DNA of 60,000 bases, from the NCBI RefSeq assembly GCF_964355755.1, contig NC_092675.1, positions 22,088,912 to 22,148,911 of the forward strand, written 5' to 3'. The stretch's first letter is position 1. The number at the start of each line of letters is the position of its first letter. The translations under genes were made by a program, and so were the position numbers. Source of the stretch: Antedon mediterranea (Eukaryota; Echinodermata; Crinoidea; Comatulida; Antedonidae). Below are positions 52,701 through 58,957 of the stretch, one piece after another. The notes under the pieces are model-generated. The model had not been told where the DNA came from. It made no database searches and saw nothing but the letters and a program-made list of their open reading frames with translations.

Positions 52701-55349
52701 GGTTTGAACCCAATGATATTTGCTTGTTAACTATTTAATTACTAGTTTATATGATATTAAATTACTTGTTACTGCTTTTGAAGGAAAAATAATCTTTAGT
52801 GGCAAAGAACTACAGGTATAATTATAATATTGAAACATTTAGCTCATTTACAAAGAAATTATGTCAATATTACATTCAGTGAGCCAGCATTATCACTGGG
52901 CTATTATACCCCATCACACAGGTACAGGAAGTTAATTTGTAGTTACTTTACAGTTTCATGCAAAAAGGGCAACATTTAAAGACATTACTTCAATCTAATT
53001 TAAGGTCACATACCGTACTACATTTTATGTCAAAATAATGATAATTTTTTTTCGTATATAAATGGTTAAAATTGTGAAAAGTAAGTCTATTCTAATAATT
53101 TAAGTGGCCCACTATAAATACCACCATGCCATTGCATACAGATTAATATTTTTGTTTTCCTTCTGTGGTGCACCCACTTTTGATCGATCATTAAAAAATC
53201 AACCTGAAGTTTTACCAACATTTATAAAGCTCTGTCTACACTATCAAATTTATGTGACAATAAAACACATATATGGACATGATGATGTGATATCACTACC
53301 ATATTTGGGTATATTACTACCATATTTGGGCACATGACACTTTTTTTGTCAAACTAGTTTGATAGTGTAGACAGAGTATAGGGTTTATCAATTTTAGGTT
53401 TAGTAAAAACTACTACAGTAATAGTAGTTAAGTTCAGTTTCCAAATTAAACAATTTTTTTAAAGCAAACTCTTTCTTTTAGACATCTACCTAGTTAAGTT
53501 ATTATAAACAGTTTACGGTGGTCTCATTCGAAGATCCCATATCAATAATGGGAAGTAAGTGACATCTTCATATCCTGTCTGATTGACGCGCACAATTTAA
53601 ACCAGAACATCTATATAAACTGGGTTGTGTCGAATGCCTTTCACTAATTACAGCCATGCATACATTTGATAGCAATTTACTTTTAAATTGTCATGTAAAC
53701 TCTTTATAATATATTCTAAAATTATACTTTGGTTGGTGCCTACAATAGTACTACATGACAATATTCATGACTATATTGAGTTTACCAACGAAATAGGATA
53801 ATTAATAGAACTGGTTAGTAACAATTTACTTCACTTACAATTAGTAGCACTGTGCATTCGTTAACATTAGTTTTTGTTCACTTGTTATAATATATAGAAT
53901 GATGACTGAAAAGTACTGTTTTACGCAAAGCTTTTAGGGAGCTATCGCAGTGGGACGGTAAACGAAGGGGATGGTAATTAACAAAGCATGACGGTTATTT
54001 TAGACACAAGCGACGGTGATCAACCTCCCTCTTGACATAGTCTGCATGTGGCTTGGTGGGCGACTTTGAAACGTTGATGCAAGATGGGTGAGAGGTGGAT
54101 TTTACATTGGAGTCACTGCCTACCTTATCAGATGATAACAAACTCCAAGCAAACTGCCATGCCTGTGGTGATCTCTGAGCTGTAAACAACCAGTTCTGTG
54201 CCCTAGACTTAACACTAGGGTCTGGATCAAAATACAATTGATGCAAGGCCTGCAACCAACATAAAAATATCAACAATTTAACAACACATTAGAGTTACAA
54301 TTACAATACATTCTTAAACTAGAAAGCCACTGCTATATATTTGTGTAGTCTTAATGCTGTTTGTGATTTAGGCTAATTTCACTACAAGCATGTGTATGCG
54401 AGTTTGGTATAATGGTTATGTAACAAGCCTTTCAATTAACAATAGCTTTAGTTGACTAACAATAGAACAGCAACGCGAAAATCAAACGAGTGAATTTGAA
54501 AAGAAATAGGTTTTTTAACTACTCTCATCAAAAATAGTGCACATTAAATCAAATTATGTTTTAAAATTACAAATCACCAATTATAACTCTTGCCTCTTGT
54601 ACAAAAATGAAGTTTTTTGGACAAGTAGTTCTCGAGAAAATGCAATTTTAGTTTATTTGTTACTTTAAGACTGCTCGCCAGCTTTTGAAAAATTCTGTCC
54701 TATCTTAACACTAGCAGGTCTGAAAAGTATACTAAAAGTGGTCCAGAATTGGGACCATGGTCCCAAATGGTCCCAATGGCATGGTCCTTGACCACATATC
54801 TATCTGTATATTCATTTTGGTAAAGATCTTGTAATTACTTTTTGAGTAATCCTGCTAACAAACAAACAAACAGACAAACAAACAGACAGACAGGAGGTAA
54901 ATGATGAGTGGAAGTGACCACATGTAATAGAGTAAAATCTGTTGTGTACTGTACGTTTGAATCAAGACTCTTGACACTGCATACAGTATGTCTAATAATC
55001 AGGTACCATATTTATTTGAACACCCACCCCCATACAACATTCCTTAAATAAATGCCCTGCCACCTGAATACATACAATACAGTATGCATGATCATCTATT
55101 GTATAATAACTATCAGTCTATATATCACTAAAGCTTACTTACAATATATTGATTACTAGTGATTTACAATACACCAAACATGTCAAAGACCACTAAAATA
55201 TCAATCCAAATAATTGTCTCTAACTGTTGTTATATTCTACCCTATTTAACATTCTATAATGGATTGAAATATGCATGGAAGACCTTTTCAATGTTTTCTA
55301 CTGTAAGGTCCAGTGCTGAATCTGTTTCTTGTTCTGCCTGAAAGGCCAT
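22628..55349 (-). CDS. IPO13: Importin-13 (complete, 25 coding exons)
   Basis: Karyopherin-beta family transport receptor. Known IPO13 proteins import cargoes such as MAGOH-Y14 and UBC9 and export eIF1A, using RanGTP at the nuclear pore. Coding exons: 55284-55349, 54124-54249, 52338-52396, 51518-51626, 47999-48097, 43316-43369, 42944-43016, 41860-42079, 41065-41149, 40497-40616, 40296-40376, 39836-39974, 39547-39596, 38994-39083, 38174-38321, 37677-37745, 35594-35733, 35229-35363, 32813-33034, 32249-32386, 31761-31857, 31113-31294, 29882-29971, 29355-29536 and 22628-22721. They total 2,868 nt (955 aa plus stop), with every junction in phase. Human IPO13 is 963 aa. The whole protein is HEAT repeats with an importin-beta N-terminal domain. 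All introns are GT-AG. Confidence 0.95.
23718..24087. mobile_element. GTTTCTGCTGC-family MITE cluster in IPO13 last intron
   Basis: Left end GCCCTGTTTCTGCTGCG at 23718. Inverted partners lie at 23785-23799 (CAGCAGAAACAGGAC) and again at 24071-24087 (CAGCAGAAACAGGCC). Either an 82-bp element sits next to a solo end, or one 370-bp element has an internal end copy. Confidence 0.6.
24743..25075 (-). mobile_element. tRNA-derived SINE, diverged copy
   Basis: On the minus strand it reads GGCTGAGCGGTTAAGACAG, GGTTCGAGGCC, TTCTCGGATAAGGACTATAA and GAGTAGGGGGTTACCC, the same landmarks as the other copies. It is clearly older, and its 3' part differs, without the TCAATCAA tail. Possibly a different subfamily. 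Confidence 0.82.
26206..26340 (+). mobile_element. Second SINE-like repeat, copy 1
   Basis: Has a tRNA-like head (GTGGCCTAATATAATGGTTA, degraded B-box TTTGAATTTCG) and then GGTGGCTTTTTCTCATACTC and GATTTCCTCA. It shares its 3' body with 28330-28460. Confidence 0.6.
26944..27466. mobile_element. ~520-bp MITE with AAAGATGTATTGTC termini
   Basis: Left TAAAGATGTATTGTCTC and right GGACAATACATCTTTA form inverted ends with flanking TA. Similar single ends occur at about 16999-17030 and 51652-51672. No coding sequence inside. Confidence 0.6.
28325..28460 (+). mobile_element. Second SINE-like repeat, copy 2
   Basis: Contains AGAAGGTTCCGAGTTTGACT, then GGTGGCTTTTTCTCATTCTC and CGATTTCCTCA, aligning with the copy at 26.2 kb. 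The tail AATAAATTAATTTTC is AT-rich. Confidence 0.6.
29355..29536 (-). CDS. IPO13: IPO13 exon 24
   Basis: Residues 865-925. AISGAAPRSLVEPMSDVIFS and HFTTIMPEVIMSHTLELP correspond to human 'AIGGQASRSLMDCFADILFAL'. Donor AG|GTGAGT, phase 2. Confidence 0.93.
29882..29971 (-). CDS. IPO13: IPO13 exon 23
   Basis: Residues 835-864, NIFIAQSNKVPMYAQTVTQQ then GQALLELLIK, matching human 'VVQEDGRMLLIAVLEAI' in position. Acceptor TTTTTTTAG, donor AAG|GTATTT. Confidence 0.9.
31113..31294 (-). CDS. IPO13: IPO13 exon 22
   Basis: Residues 774-834. PSAIFQCGLVSITLPEQPTV and KATCNFF correspond to human 'VKAVFQCAVLALKFPEAPTVKASCGFF'. Donor TTT|GTAAGC. Confidence 0.95.
31492..31655. mobile_element. TA-flanked MITE (CTCTGTCTACACTATCAAAC family), copy 1
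   Basis: Ends resemble AAGCTCTGTCTACACTATCA as inverted repeats. The interior is itself near-palindromic (ATATGGTAGTGATATGACAT, CATGTCCTTATATGGG). Flanking TA supports Tc1/mariner-type mobilisation. It lies in an IPO13 intron. Confidence 0.75.
31761..31857 (-). CDS. IPO13: IPO13 exon 21
   Basis: Residues 742-774, MLMLFSLNEAYSANTQSLIL onward, ending TLSLFQS. This fits human 'ALFLLVTSVTLTLFQQG'. Acceptor TTTTTTTAAG, donor TCAG|GTAAAA, phase 1. Confidence 0.9.
32249..32386 (-). CDS. IPO13: IPO13 exon 20
   Basis: Residues 696-741. ICEFLKRAITTLLDDVGPMV matches human 'VCAIFEKSVKTLLDDFAPMVPQLCEML'. Acceptor GTTTTACAG, donor CAG|GTAAGA. Confidence 0.95.
32813..33034 (-). CDS. IPO13: IPO13 exon 19
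   Basis: Residues 622-695. LVKVNMLASLSATLDIRRED, then an acidic, polar loop and QPVSFLLQRVFPILQKVLEV. This parallels the human insert near 'TTLDISHHEDDHEGPE' and 'VVVLQQVFQLIQKVLSKW'. Donor CAG|GTAAAA. Confidence 0.93.
34921..34990. repeat. Possible MITE end (GGGGACACC / GTGTCCTCTTAA)
   Basis: GTGGACCCCTATGGGGACAC followed by GAGTGTCCTCTTAATATGGG has imperfect inverted symmetry. Weak evidence, in an IPO13 intron. Confidence 0.3.
35229..35363 (-). CDS. IPO13: IPO13 exon 18
   Basis: Residues 577-621, SRECVRLMASVGFVLSTLSV then QEILHYLDVIVTPHLQHLE, matching human 'SQCMWLMQALGFLLSALQVEEILKNLHSLISPYIQQLE'. 45 codons. Confidence 0.95.
35389..35519. mobile_element. TA-flanked MITE, copy 2
   Basis: Left end TAAAGCTCTGTTTACACTAT and right end ATAGTGTAGACAGAGCTTTA, a near-perfect inverted pair with TA on both sides. 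Shorter interior than copy 1. Confidence 0.8.
35594..35733 (-). CDS. IPO13: IPO13 exon 17
   Basis: Residues 530-576. GLNNPDLSVPATMSLKEITR and ECALDMKPHAD match human 'ALGNPELSVSSVSTLKKICRECKYDLPPYA'. Donor AAG|GTATGT. Confidence 0.94.
35850..37420. mobile_element. 1.55-kb CpG-rich inverted-repeat element
   Basis: Perfect 14-bp inverted termini TTAGTTATCCGCAC at 35862-35875 and its complement at 37404-37417. The interior is richer in CpG than the surroundings (ACGTGCACGTC, GACGTCAC, ACGCGCGC). It contains a direct duplication about 370 bp apart, each copy with GGCCATAYGATGACGTCACA (about 36270 and 36630). No transposase frame, so it is probably non-autonomous. It sits in the intron between IPO13 exons 16 and 17. 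Confidence 0.7.
37475..37630. mobile_element. TA-flanked MITE, copy 3
   Basis: Left end TAAAGCTCGGTCTACTACAC (with a small insertion) and right end GATAGTGTAGACAGAGTTTA. The interior again has TAGTGATATG and CATGTCCATATATGGGCAC. Confidence 0.78.
37677..37745 (-). CDS. IPO13: IPO13 exon 16
   Basis: Residues 507-530, EAYSEWLADMPDALDCVIPL and onward, like human 'LSEWLADHPVMINSVLPLVL'. Acceptor TTTTTTACAG, donor TCAG|GTACAT. Confidence 0.93.
37985..38070 (-). repeat. tRNA-like sequence (SINE head or tRNA pseudogene)
   Basis: The minus strand reads TATAGCTCAGTAGTTAACAT and, about 30 nt on, GTGTTCAAATCTACC, approximating pol III A and B boxes. The acceptor stem does not pair convincingly, so it is not a functional tRNA. 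Confidence 0.5.
38174..38321 (-). CDS. IPO13: IPO13 exon 15
   Basis: Residues 458-507. QLEALLFAFRSIAEVGEYGD and LIRLLPQINMSNVTLATT match human 'TEALLYGFQSIAETID' and 'LIGLIPRISISNVQLADT'. The last 23 bp of the exon are repeated 58 bp into the following intron (about 38116-38138), without the donor. Confidence 0.94.
38595..38913 (+). mobile_element. tRNA-derived SINE, full-length copy
   Basis: Has RNA polymerase III promoter boxes: A-box TGGCCGAGCGG at 38604-38614 and B-box GGTTCGAGGCT at 38659-38669. A body of about 220 bp follows (TTCTGGTGGTAGAACGAGTC, TCTTCTCGGATAAGGACTAT, GGGGGTTACCCCGG), with a TCAATCAATCA tail. The head resembles a Leu- or Ser-type tRNA. It lies antisense in an IPO13 intron. 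Confidence 0.88.
38994..39083 (-). CDS. IPO13: IPO13 exon 14
   Basis: Residues 428-457, MYCFTLLRQPLLNNLYGMLV and onward, ending GGSWQ. Acceptor TTTCTATAG, donor CAG|GTATGT. Confidence 0.92.
39391..39496. repeat. Short inverted-repeat element in IPO13 intron
   Basis: ATGCTGTTGGCTATAAAGGC at the left and AAAGGCCAACAGCAT at the right pair over about 11 bp, enclosing about 75 bp. It could be a small MITE or an intronic hairpin. Confidence 0.4.
39547..39596 (-). CDS. IPO13: IPO13 exon 13
   Basis: Residues 411-427, EEKEQFRCYRQDIGDTL, matching human 'DEKEQFRIYRVDISDTL'. A 50-nt exon. Confidence 0.93.
39836..39974 (-). CDS. IPO13: IPO13 exon 12
   Basis: Residues 365-411, with YMHLVDVMLTKVQYPSEDEY matching human 'YFQLVDVLLHKAQFPSDEEY'. 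Acceptor AATATTTAG, donor ACAG|GTATTA, phase 1. Confidence 0.94.
40050..40165 (+). repeat. Fragment of an interspersed repeat
   Basis: AGGTGAGTTTTCAGGAGAGA, then GGTTCCAGATCTCTGGTGCC. This phrase pattern recurs in many animal genomes as part of an old repeat (from memory). It is non-coding here and lies in an IPO13 intron. Confidence 0.3.
40296..40376 (-). CDS. IPO13: IPO13 exon 11
   Basis: Residues 338-364. GFTALPGHYPVDENISNMPF leads into GFWYILQ, corresponding to human 'TGIPGHYPVNETTSSLTLTFWYTLQ'. Exactly 27 codons. Confidence 0.95.
40497..40616 (-). CDS. IPO13: IPO13 exon 10
   Basis: Residues 298-337, DLVHGICRLTVAIGENHSKL onward. HGICR...VAIGENHS is almost identical to human 'HGICRIAVALGENHS'. 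Donor TTG|GTAAGT. Confidence 0.95.
41065..41149 (-). CDS. IPO13: IPO13 exon 9
   Basis: Residues 269-297, KYPNTIKKIIPQVLRLQDLL onward, ending AVREKDM. Acceptor GTTTTAG, donor ATG|GTATGT. Confidence 0.93.
41285..41535. repeat. Probable interspersed repeat fragment
   Basis: CCTACCAGGTACCCATTTGT then TTTGGGTGAAGAGAGGTAAA resembles a repeat common in marine invertebrates (from memory). Non-coding, in the intron between IPO13 exons 8 and 9 (exon 9 starts at 41149). Confidence 0.35.
41755..41828 (-). repeat. tRNA-like sequence with good B-box
   Basis: The minus strand contains GACTGGGTTCAAATCCTGTC, a perfect pol III B-box. The upstream A-box region is disturbed by a repeated AATAGCTCT. Probably the remnant of a tRNA-derived SINE. 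Confidence 0.5.
41860..42079 (-). CDS. IPO13: IPO13 exon 8
   Basis: Residues 196-269. VLPLIQNLLDQQDSP, RHQALRCFSSWVNFGVPL and LYDTCIDSLISVIQEP match human 'VRQKVLKCFSSWVQLEVPL' and 'SVEAIVNAISQP'. Donor AA|GTAAGT. Confidence 0.95.
42287..42318. mobile_element. Tiny palindromic insertion, copy 2 (32 bp)
   Basis: Starts CATGGAGGTATCCC and ends TTTATACCTCCATG, with terminal arms complementary over 12 bp and a few central mismatches. The flanks are perfect 7-bp direct repeats GTCATAC at 42280-42286 and 42319-42325. It lies in an IPO13 intron. Confidence 0.72.
42944..43016 (-). CDS. IPO13: IPO13 exon 7
   Basis: Residues 172-196, starting FQTAPLGQTRKGTVRHELQK. Acceptor ATTTTTTTCAG; the donor is CATG|GTAAAA, phase 1. 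Confidence 0.9.
43316..43369 (-). CDS. IPO13: IPO13 exon 6
   Basis: Residues 154-171, ATNKCLALLELLTVLPEE; the LALLELLTVLPEE block is identical to human IPO13. A 54-nt exon with acceptor TTATAG and donor GAG|GTAAGT. Confidence 0.95.
44285..44395 (-). repeat. tRNA-like sequence (SINE head)
   Basis: The minus strand reads GTAGATTGGTGGTTAACATG, then CTAGGGTTCAATCCTAAC, giving both promoter boxes with normal spacing. It does not fold as a complete cloverleaf by eye. Confidence 0.5.
46062..46081. mobile_element. Tiny palindromic insertion, copy 3 (20 bp)
   Basis: The shortest member, CATGGAGGAAATCCTCCATG, flanked by 7-bp direct repeats GATAAAC at 46055-46061 and 46082-46088. It lies immediately beside the intron minisatellite that begins near 46096. 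Confidence 0.72.
46096..46772. repeat. Minisatellite, ~24 units of AGTAAACCC(A/G)GTCTACAGTA
   Basis: Units of about 23-30 bp share TAGTAAACCC, A/G, then GTCTACAGTAATAATA. Length varies by whole AAT steps. Two main variants (CCAGTC and CCGGTC) occur in runs, suggesting block duplication. It lies in the intron between IPO13 exons 5 and 6. Confidence 0.9.
47455..47650. repeat. Possible interspersed repeat (TTTATATAGCAC motif)
   Basis: ATAGATTTATATAGCACAAA then GCACTTGACAATAAAGAG is a common transposon-like phrase in invertebrates (from memory). No second copy in this window. Confidence 0.25.
47999..48097 (-). CDS. IPO13: IPO13 exon 5
   Basis: Residues 121-153, LASFSLNTMPEFWSDAVKSM onward, one HEAT repeat. 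Acceptor TTATTCTTAG, donor GAC|GTGAGT. Confidence 0.9.
49531..49568. mobile_element. Tiny palindromic insertion, copy 4 (38 bp), interrupted flank
   Basis: Starts CATGGAGGTATAAAAATA and ends ATTTTTATACCTCCATG. The left flank is GTTAAAT at 49524-49530. The matching right GTTAAAT is displaced to 50454-50460 because a MITE (49569-50450) with its own ATG duplication inserted at the element's right end. Removing that MITE restores a perfect 7-bp duplication. Confidence 0.72.
49569..50450. mobile_element. Compound MITE with GGCCCTGTTTCTGCTGCC termini
   Basis: Outer ends GGCCCCGTTTCTGCTGCC and GGCAGCAGAAACAGGGCC, flanked by ATG at 49566-49568 and 50451-50453, a 3-bp target duplication as in PIF/Harbinger elements. 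Internal ends at about 49635-49652 and 49759-49776 suggest two elements or a nested copy. The interior is full of alternating ATACCGTATATATACGGTAT palindromes, plus a G-run at about 49971-49982. It inserted beside a tiny palindromic element. Confidence 0.7.
51091..51461. mobile_element. 371-bp inverted-repeat element in IPO13 intron
   Basis: Left end CCTTGTTCGCACCGGGCTTA and right end complement CCTTGATCGCACTGAACTTA are imperfect inverted repeats extending inward through TTAACCAA. The flanks (TTTAATAAAC and CTTAATAAC) are similar but not an exact duplication. Probably a MITE. Confidence 0.55.
51518..51626 (-). CDS. IPO13: IPO13 exon 4
   Basis: Residues 84-120, with YANLRTQLFQQIFNFSS and RIVLTRLCVT matching human SLKAQLFTQI...KIVLTRLCVAL. 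Acceptor TTTCTCCAG, donor ACA|GTAAGT. Confidence 0.93.
51973..52262 (+). mobile_element. tRNA-derived SINE, 5'-truncated copy
   Basis: Nearly identical to the 38.6-kb copy from just before the B-box (GGGTTCGAGG) to the tail, which here is a longer irregular TCAATCAA array. The A-box portion is missing, as expected for incomplete reverse transcription. Confidence 0.87.
52338..52396 (-). CDS. IPO13: IPO13 exon 3
   Basis: Residues 65-84, AAEVQYFGASALYMKITRYW, the conserved 'EIQYFGASALHIKISRYW' core of the importin-beta N-terminal domain that contacts Ran. Only 59 nt; donor TTG|GTAGGT. Confidence 0.93.
53223..53380. mobile_element. TA-flanked MITE, copy 4
   Basis: Left end TAAAGCTCTGTCTACACTAT; right end AGTTTGATAGTGTAGACAGA then GTATA. 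The interior is in the reverse order relative to copies 1 and 2. It lies in the intron between IPO13 exons 2 and 3. Confidence 0.78.
54124..54249 (-). CDS. IPO13: IPO13 exon 2
   Basis: Residues 23-64, ALHQLYFDPDPSVKSRAQNW through SLLSSDK. This is the first HEAT repeat, matching human ALHQLYYDP...AQKWLMQAQVSPQAWHFSW. Acceptor GGTTGCAG, donor AAG|GTAGGC. Confidence 0.95.
54725..54895 (+). repeat. Interspersed repeat ending in a CAAACAAACAGA tract
   Basis: TGGTCCCAATGGCATGGTCC then TTGAGTAATCCTGCTAACAA and a (CAAA/CAGA)n tail. The tail and the preceding phrase recall the 3' end of a widespread retroposed repeat in invertebrate genomes (from memory). Confidence 0.4.
55284..55349 (-). CDS. IPO13: IPO13 exon 1: start codon and N-terminus
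   Basis: Residues 1-22, MAFQAEQETDSALDLTVENI plus EK. LDLTVENIEK matches the human N-terminal 'ALDFTVENVEK', and the start gives a similar length to the human protein. The donor is AAG|GTCTTC, an unusual weak site. An upstream GTAGAA would delete the conserved VENIEK, so the weak site is preferred. Confidence 0.85.
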
Positions 55350-55387
55350 AGTGACAACCAGGTGCCTGCTGAAACGGCTTCTTCTAT
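55350..55387 (-). other. IPO13: IPO13 5' UTR segment with splice acceptor
   Basis: A TATATTTTTTCAG acceptor (AG at 55388-55389) precedes 38 nt of leader before the ATG. This implies at least one further non-coding exon upstream. The position of that exon and of the promoter is not identifiable here. Confidence 0.5.
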
Positions 55388-55388
55388 C

Positions 55389-58300
55389 TGAAAAAATATA
55401 AAGCTCTTTAAGTATAATAGCAATAATGATACATTAAAAAAAAAGGGAGGTGGGGGGTTGGAGGTGGGGGAAGCATTACGAAAGAATATTAGCAACATCT
55501 CTCCAACAACTATTTTTCAAAATCATCATGGATCTGTCTATGACTATCAGATAAAATAAAATCATCACCACAAATTGATTCTGCTAGAAGTCCTGGAATC
55601 AAGTTATTCGGGTTCCTGATCTCTGTCACTGCTAAGTCTAAGTTGACAGTATAGCAAAACCTTGTTCCTAAATTCTCCTCATTGAAAAACAAACTCTGCA
55701 ATAATGTTTTCTACCTTTGAAAATTGTCATCTATGAACTAAATTGTGTTGTGCTTGATGCTCTAAAAAGTGAAGTGAGTGTTTTGTAAGTTTTAGGTGTT
55801 TTTTCTCAACCACCTGTTGGTATCAAGATAGCTGTCACTGTAGCAGTTTCCGTGCGGTTAAAGTAAGCAAACAATTGTTCATGTTCTGAATTTTTTTTAT
55901 TTTTTAAAAACAATAACTTGACAAGATACTGAACACCCACCGATGATGATTTTACATAATAATATAACCTAAACAATATTATTCTTTTCTGTAATAAATT
56001 GGGTGACACTGACTGCAAACTTTACCAACAAAAATAAGACATTAAATGTAAATTAAATATGTTTACACATGTTTTCCTATTATTGAAATAAACTGCAGAC
56101 AATTAAGCAAAGTACTTTAACACCAAATTATTGATACACTTTAAGATGTAAAATTGTAACTAATCTACTAAATTTAAAAAGTCGAATAATATTGTATTTT
56201 GTCTATCTAATTGACATACTATCACCTTTGATTGCTCTTATTGGCCAATGTTTTCAATGTCTAGCCTTAACCTAAAACTACTACATTTCTTTATGTATAC
56301 TTTTCTTATACCAAATCTTGCTGGCTAAACACTGGTCTACAAACATAACTACAAATGTTTTATCTTTCACCAAAAAAAATATTTGTTCCATTGTACTATA
56401 AACACATTCATATTGTTTATTTTATTTTATGTTATTTGATTGAATGTTGTGAGGCAAATGAAACAAATGTGCACAATTTACTCTTGATGTCGCTGGACTA
56501 TGGACTATTGAAAATAATGTGACCCAAAACTCTCCAATCAATTGACAAGGATCTATTCAACCCATTAAACATTTAAAATAGAATAAAGAATGAAGTAGAA
56601 AATGATATGATGAATTAAAAAAACAATAATGCTAATTTTTTTCGGTAATATCAAAGAACATTACTTTTTTATTGGTTAAATTTTCCAACAAAAAACGATG
56701 AAACAACACAAACGGAAACAGGCATTTCAGACTCATTTCCTGCCTGTCAGTGGTGTGCTCAATACCATGATAAAGCACATATTATCTAATATATTTATCA
56801 GATAATTAACAACCTGAATGGAATAGAATAAAAAAATGTAAAGAATACGCTGTCGCATAATGAATATTGAACGATTATATTAGTCAATTTAATATAAAGA
56901 AACTTTATTTACAACACTCCTATTCATGAAATGTCATAAAATATGTGCTGGGTGCTTCATAGAAATCAATGCGGCTCAACTTGTAAGAGGCCCAAACGGT
57001 CATGCTATTCAGGGGACACTCTGAAGGTGTCCCCTAACTAATAATAATATAGGATCGGAGAAGATCCACTTGTAATTTTATTACAATCAACATCAATAAC
57101 ATTAACACCATATAATTAAAAAACCTACCTTGCCCTTTTAGCTAGTCACTAGGCCTAGTAGAGGCTAGGCCTAACCAATACATTCAGTATTGTAAAGTGT
57201 AGTGTAAGTAGGAGGCCTACCCTACTAGGCTTTCTACTAGTCCACCTAGGCCGGTAATTCCCTAGGCCTAGTTTAGTTATAATGGGAAAGTTTAGGCGAT
57301 GTGCCTTTTTAAACCCCATATCAACTACATTGTGTCGATGCGATTCTTGAAGGTATTAACGGTCTCAGAATTGACAACGTCGGCTGGTAAACTGTTCCAA
57401 TGGTTTATTACTCGTTGCGAGAAGGTATGTCTTCTACAGTTCAATCCTTTATGGAAAGTAGGCTTGAAAAATCTCTACCCTTTAGTTAGGCTAATAACCT
57501 ACTAGCCTATCAATCAATGCTGTGCAAGCAAGGCTTATTAAAAAAAACATATTTGAAATGCACTTTACATTTAATTCAACAAATACGCAGACCACACTTA
57601 GGTCTAGTCTACTACAGCCCCTAGGCCTAGGCTAGTCTGATTTGGCATTTGGCCCTGTCACAGTCTGTCTGTCAGCGTCAGATCTTCATCATCTGGCTAC
57701 TACAATGTTCTGCACATACTCTGTCTGACTTTGGCCTAGCTTTAGCAGTGCAACAAAAGAGATTACTATTCAAAATTGATTCTGACTATTTTACTTTAAA
57801 TTATGTTTAAAATACTACCTGATAATACTTGATGAAATTATATTTAATAAAACATTATACGAAACATTATTCAAGCGTAAAAAAATCTGTTAAAACGACG
57901 AACACTGGGCGCTGACATCTTAGCCTCTTTCAAAATGTTTTCTTTATACAAATTCACTTTTCATTTACTATCTATGATTTTTATTTGAATAAAAAAATAT
58001 AAAATCATGTTTAAATTTTTTTTTTATTCAAAGAGATGATTTAAAAGTAATGAATCCCAATAAGTAATAATATTAATTTATACTCAGTTGTTTTGCCTTT
58101 GATACAACTGTGTTCGATTGGTAAAACAGATATACAAAAAACGGTTTGTTTGATTAGCTGGGTGACAAATCTATCATGGACCTATATGATTAACCAAATT
58201 ATAGGTCTATATGATAATTTTACTGCACTTACTGTGGAAAACTTTTTGAATAATGTATTCCTATGGTAGGCACTACATCTGAAGACGAACAAAAGAAAAT

Positions 58301-58950
58301 TCAAAATTACCTTTTATCATTCATCTGATAACATTGCCAACTCGTTTATAATTCTTTTAAAACTCTACAACTTGTAAAGAATAGGCCTATGGATTTTATA
58401 AGAAAGTGCTTGTTTTAATAAGATGATCTATGGCATTACTATATATAATGAAATAATTTAAAATTAAGCCCCTTAACTGTATATTTTAACTGTATCAGTC
58501 TATACATAAACTTATTTAGGCCTATGCTTTTTCTTTCTTAGAATTTTGATTAATTATTGTTTGTTTTTATTATTTCCTACGGAGTTGCTATGGGCTCTGT
58601 TCGGAGCTAATTAGTCATTATCATCATAATCATCATCATCATCATCCTCTTAGAGATTTCTCATTGTAATTTTTATGTTTTGATTTTGGCTGAATCTTTG
58701 AATATAAATAAATTATGAAGGGGACGGAAGATATGATCGATATGATAGAAATGTGCATGCCTTTAATACCCGGTTTCAATTGCTCACCCTGCCGACCTAC
58801 GATTAGAAAAGAACCGTATTATATTGAATACGCTATTATTTTTTTATCAGAAACATCGTCAACTATCGGTATAATTTAAATTTTTCACTCGCATTCATCT
58901 TATGCAGACTTGCGTATACAATATTACTGTACTGCTGCCTTCTATTTCTA
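55389..58950. other. Upstream region of IPO13, promoter not located
   Basis: Must contain the non-coding first exon and promoter of IPO13. A dense run of GGCCTA/TAGGCC motifs occupies 57145-57270 and about 57600-57640. There is a possible donor on the minus strand at 57127 (AAGGCAAG|GTAGGT), and a small hairpin at 57011-57035 (AGGGGACAC and its complement). No coding gene recognised. Confidence 0.35.
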
Positions 58951-58957
58951 TTATCAG

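Noticed and set aside
57299-57505. 68-codon plus-strand frame resembling a transposon protein tail
   Set aside because: Too short, with no catalytic motif or repeat boundary, and I could not place it in any family.
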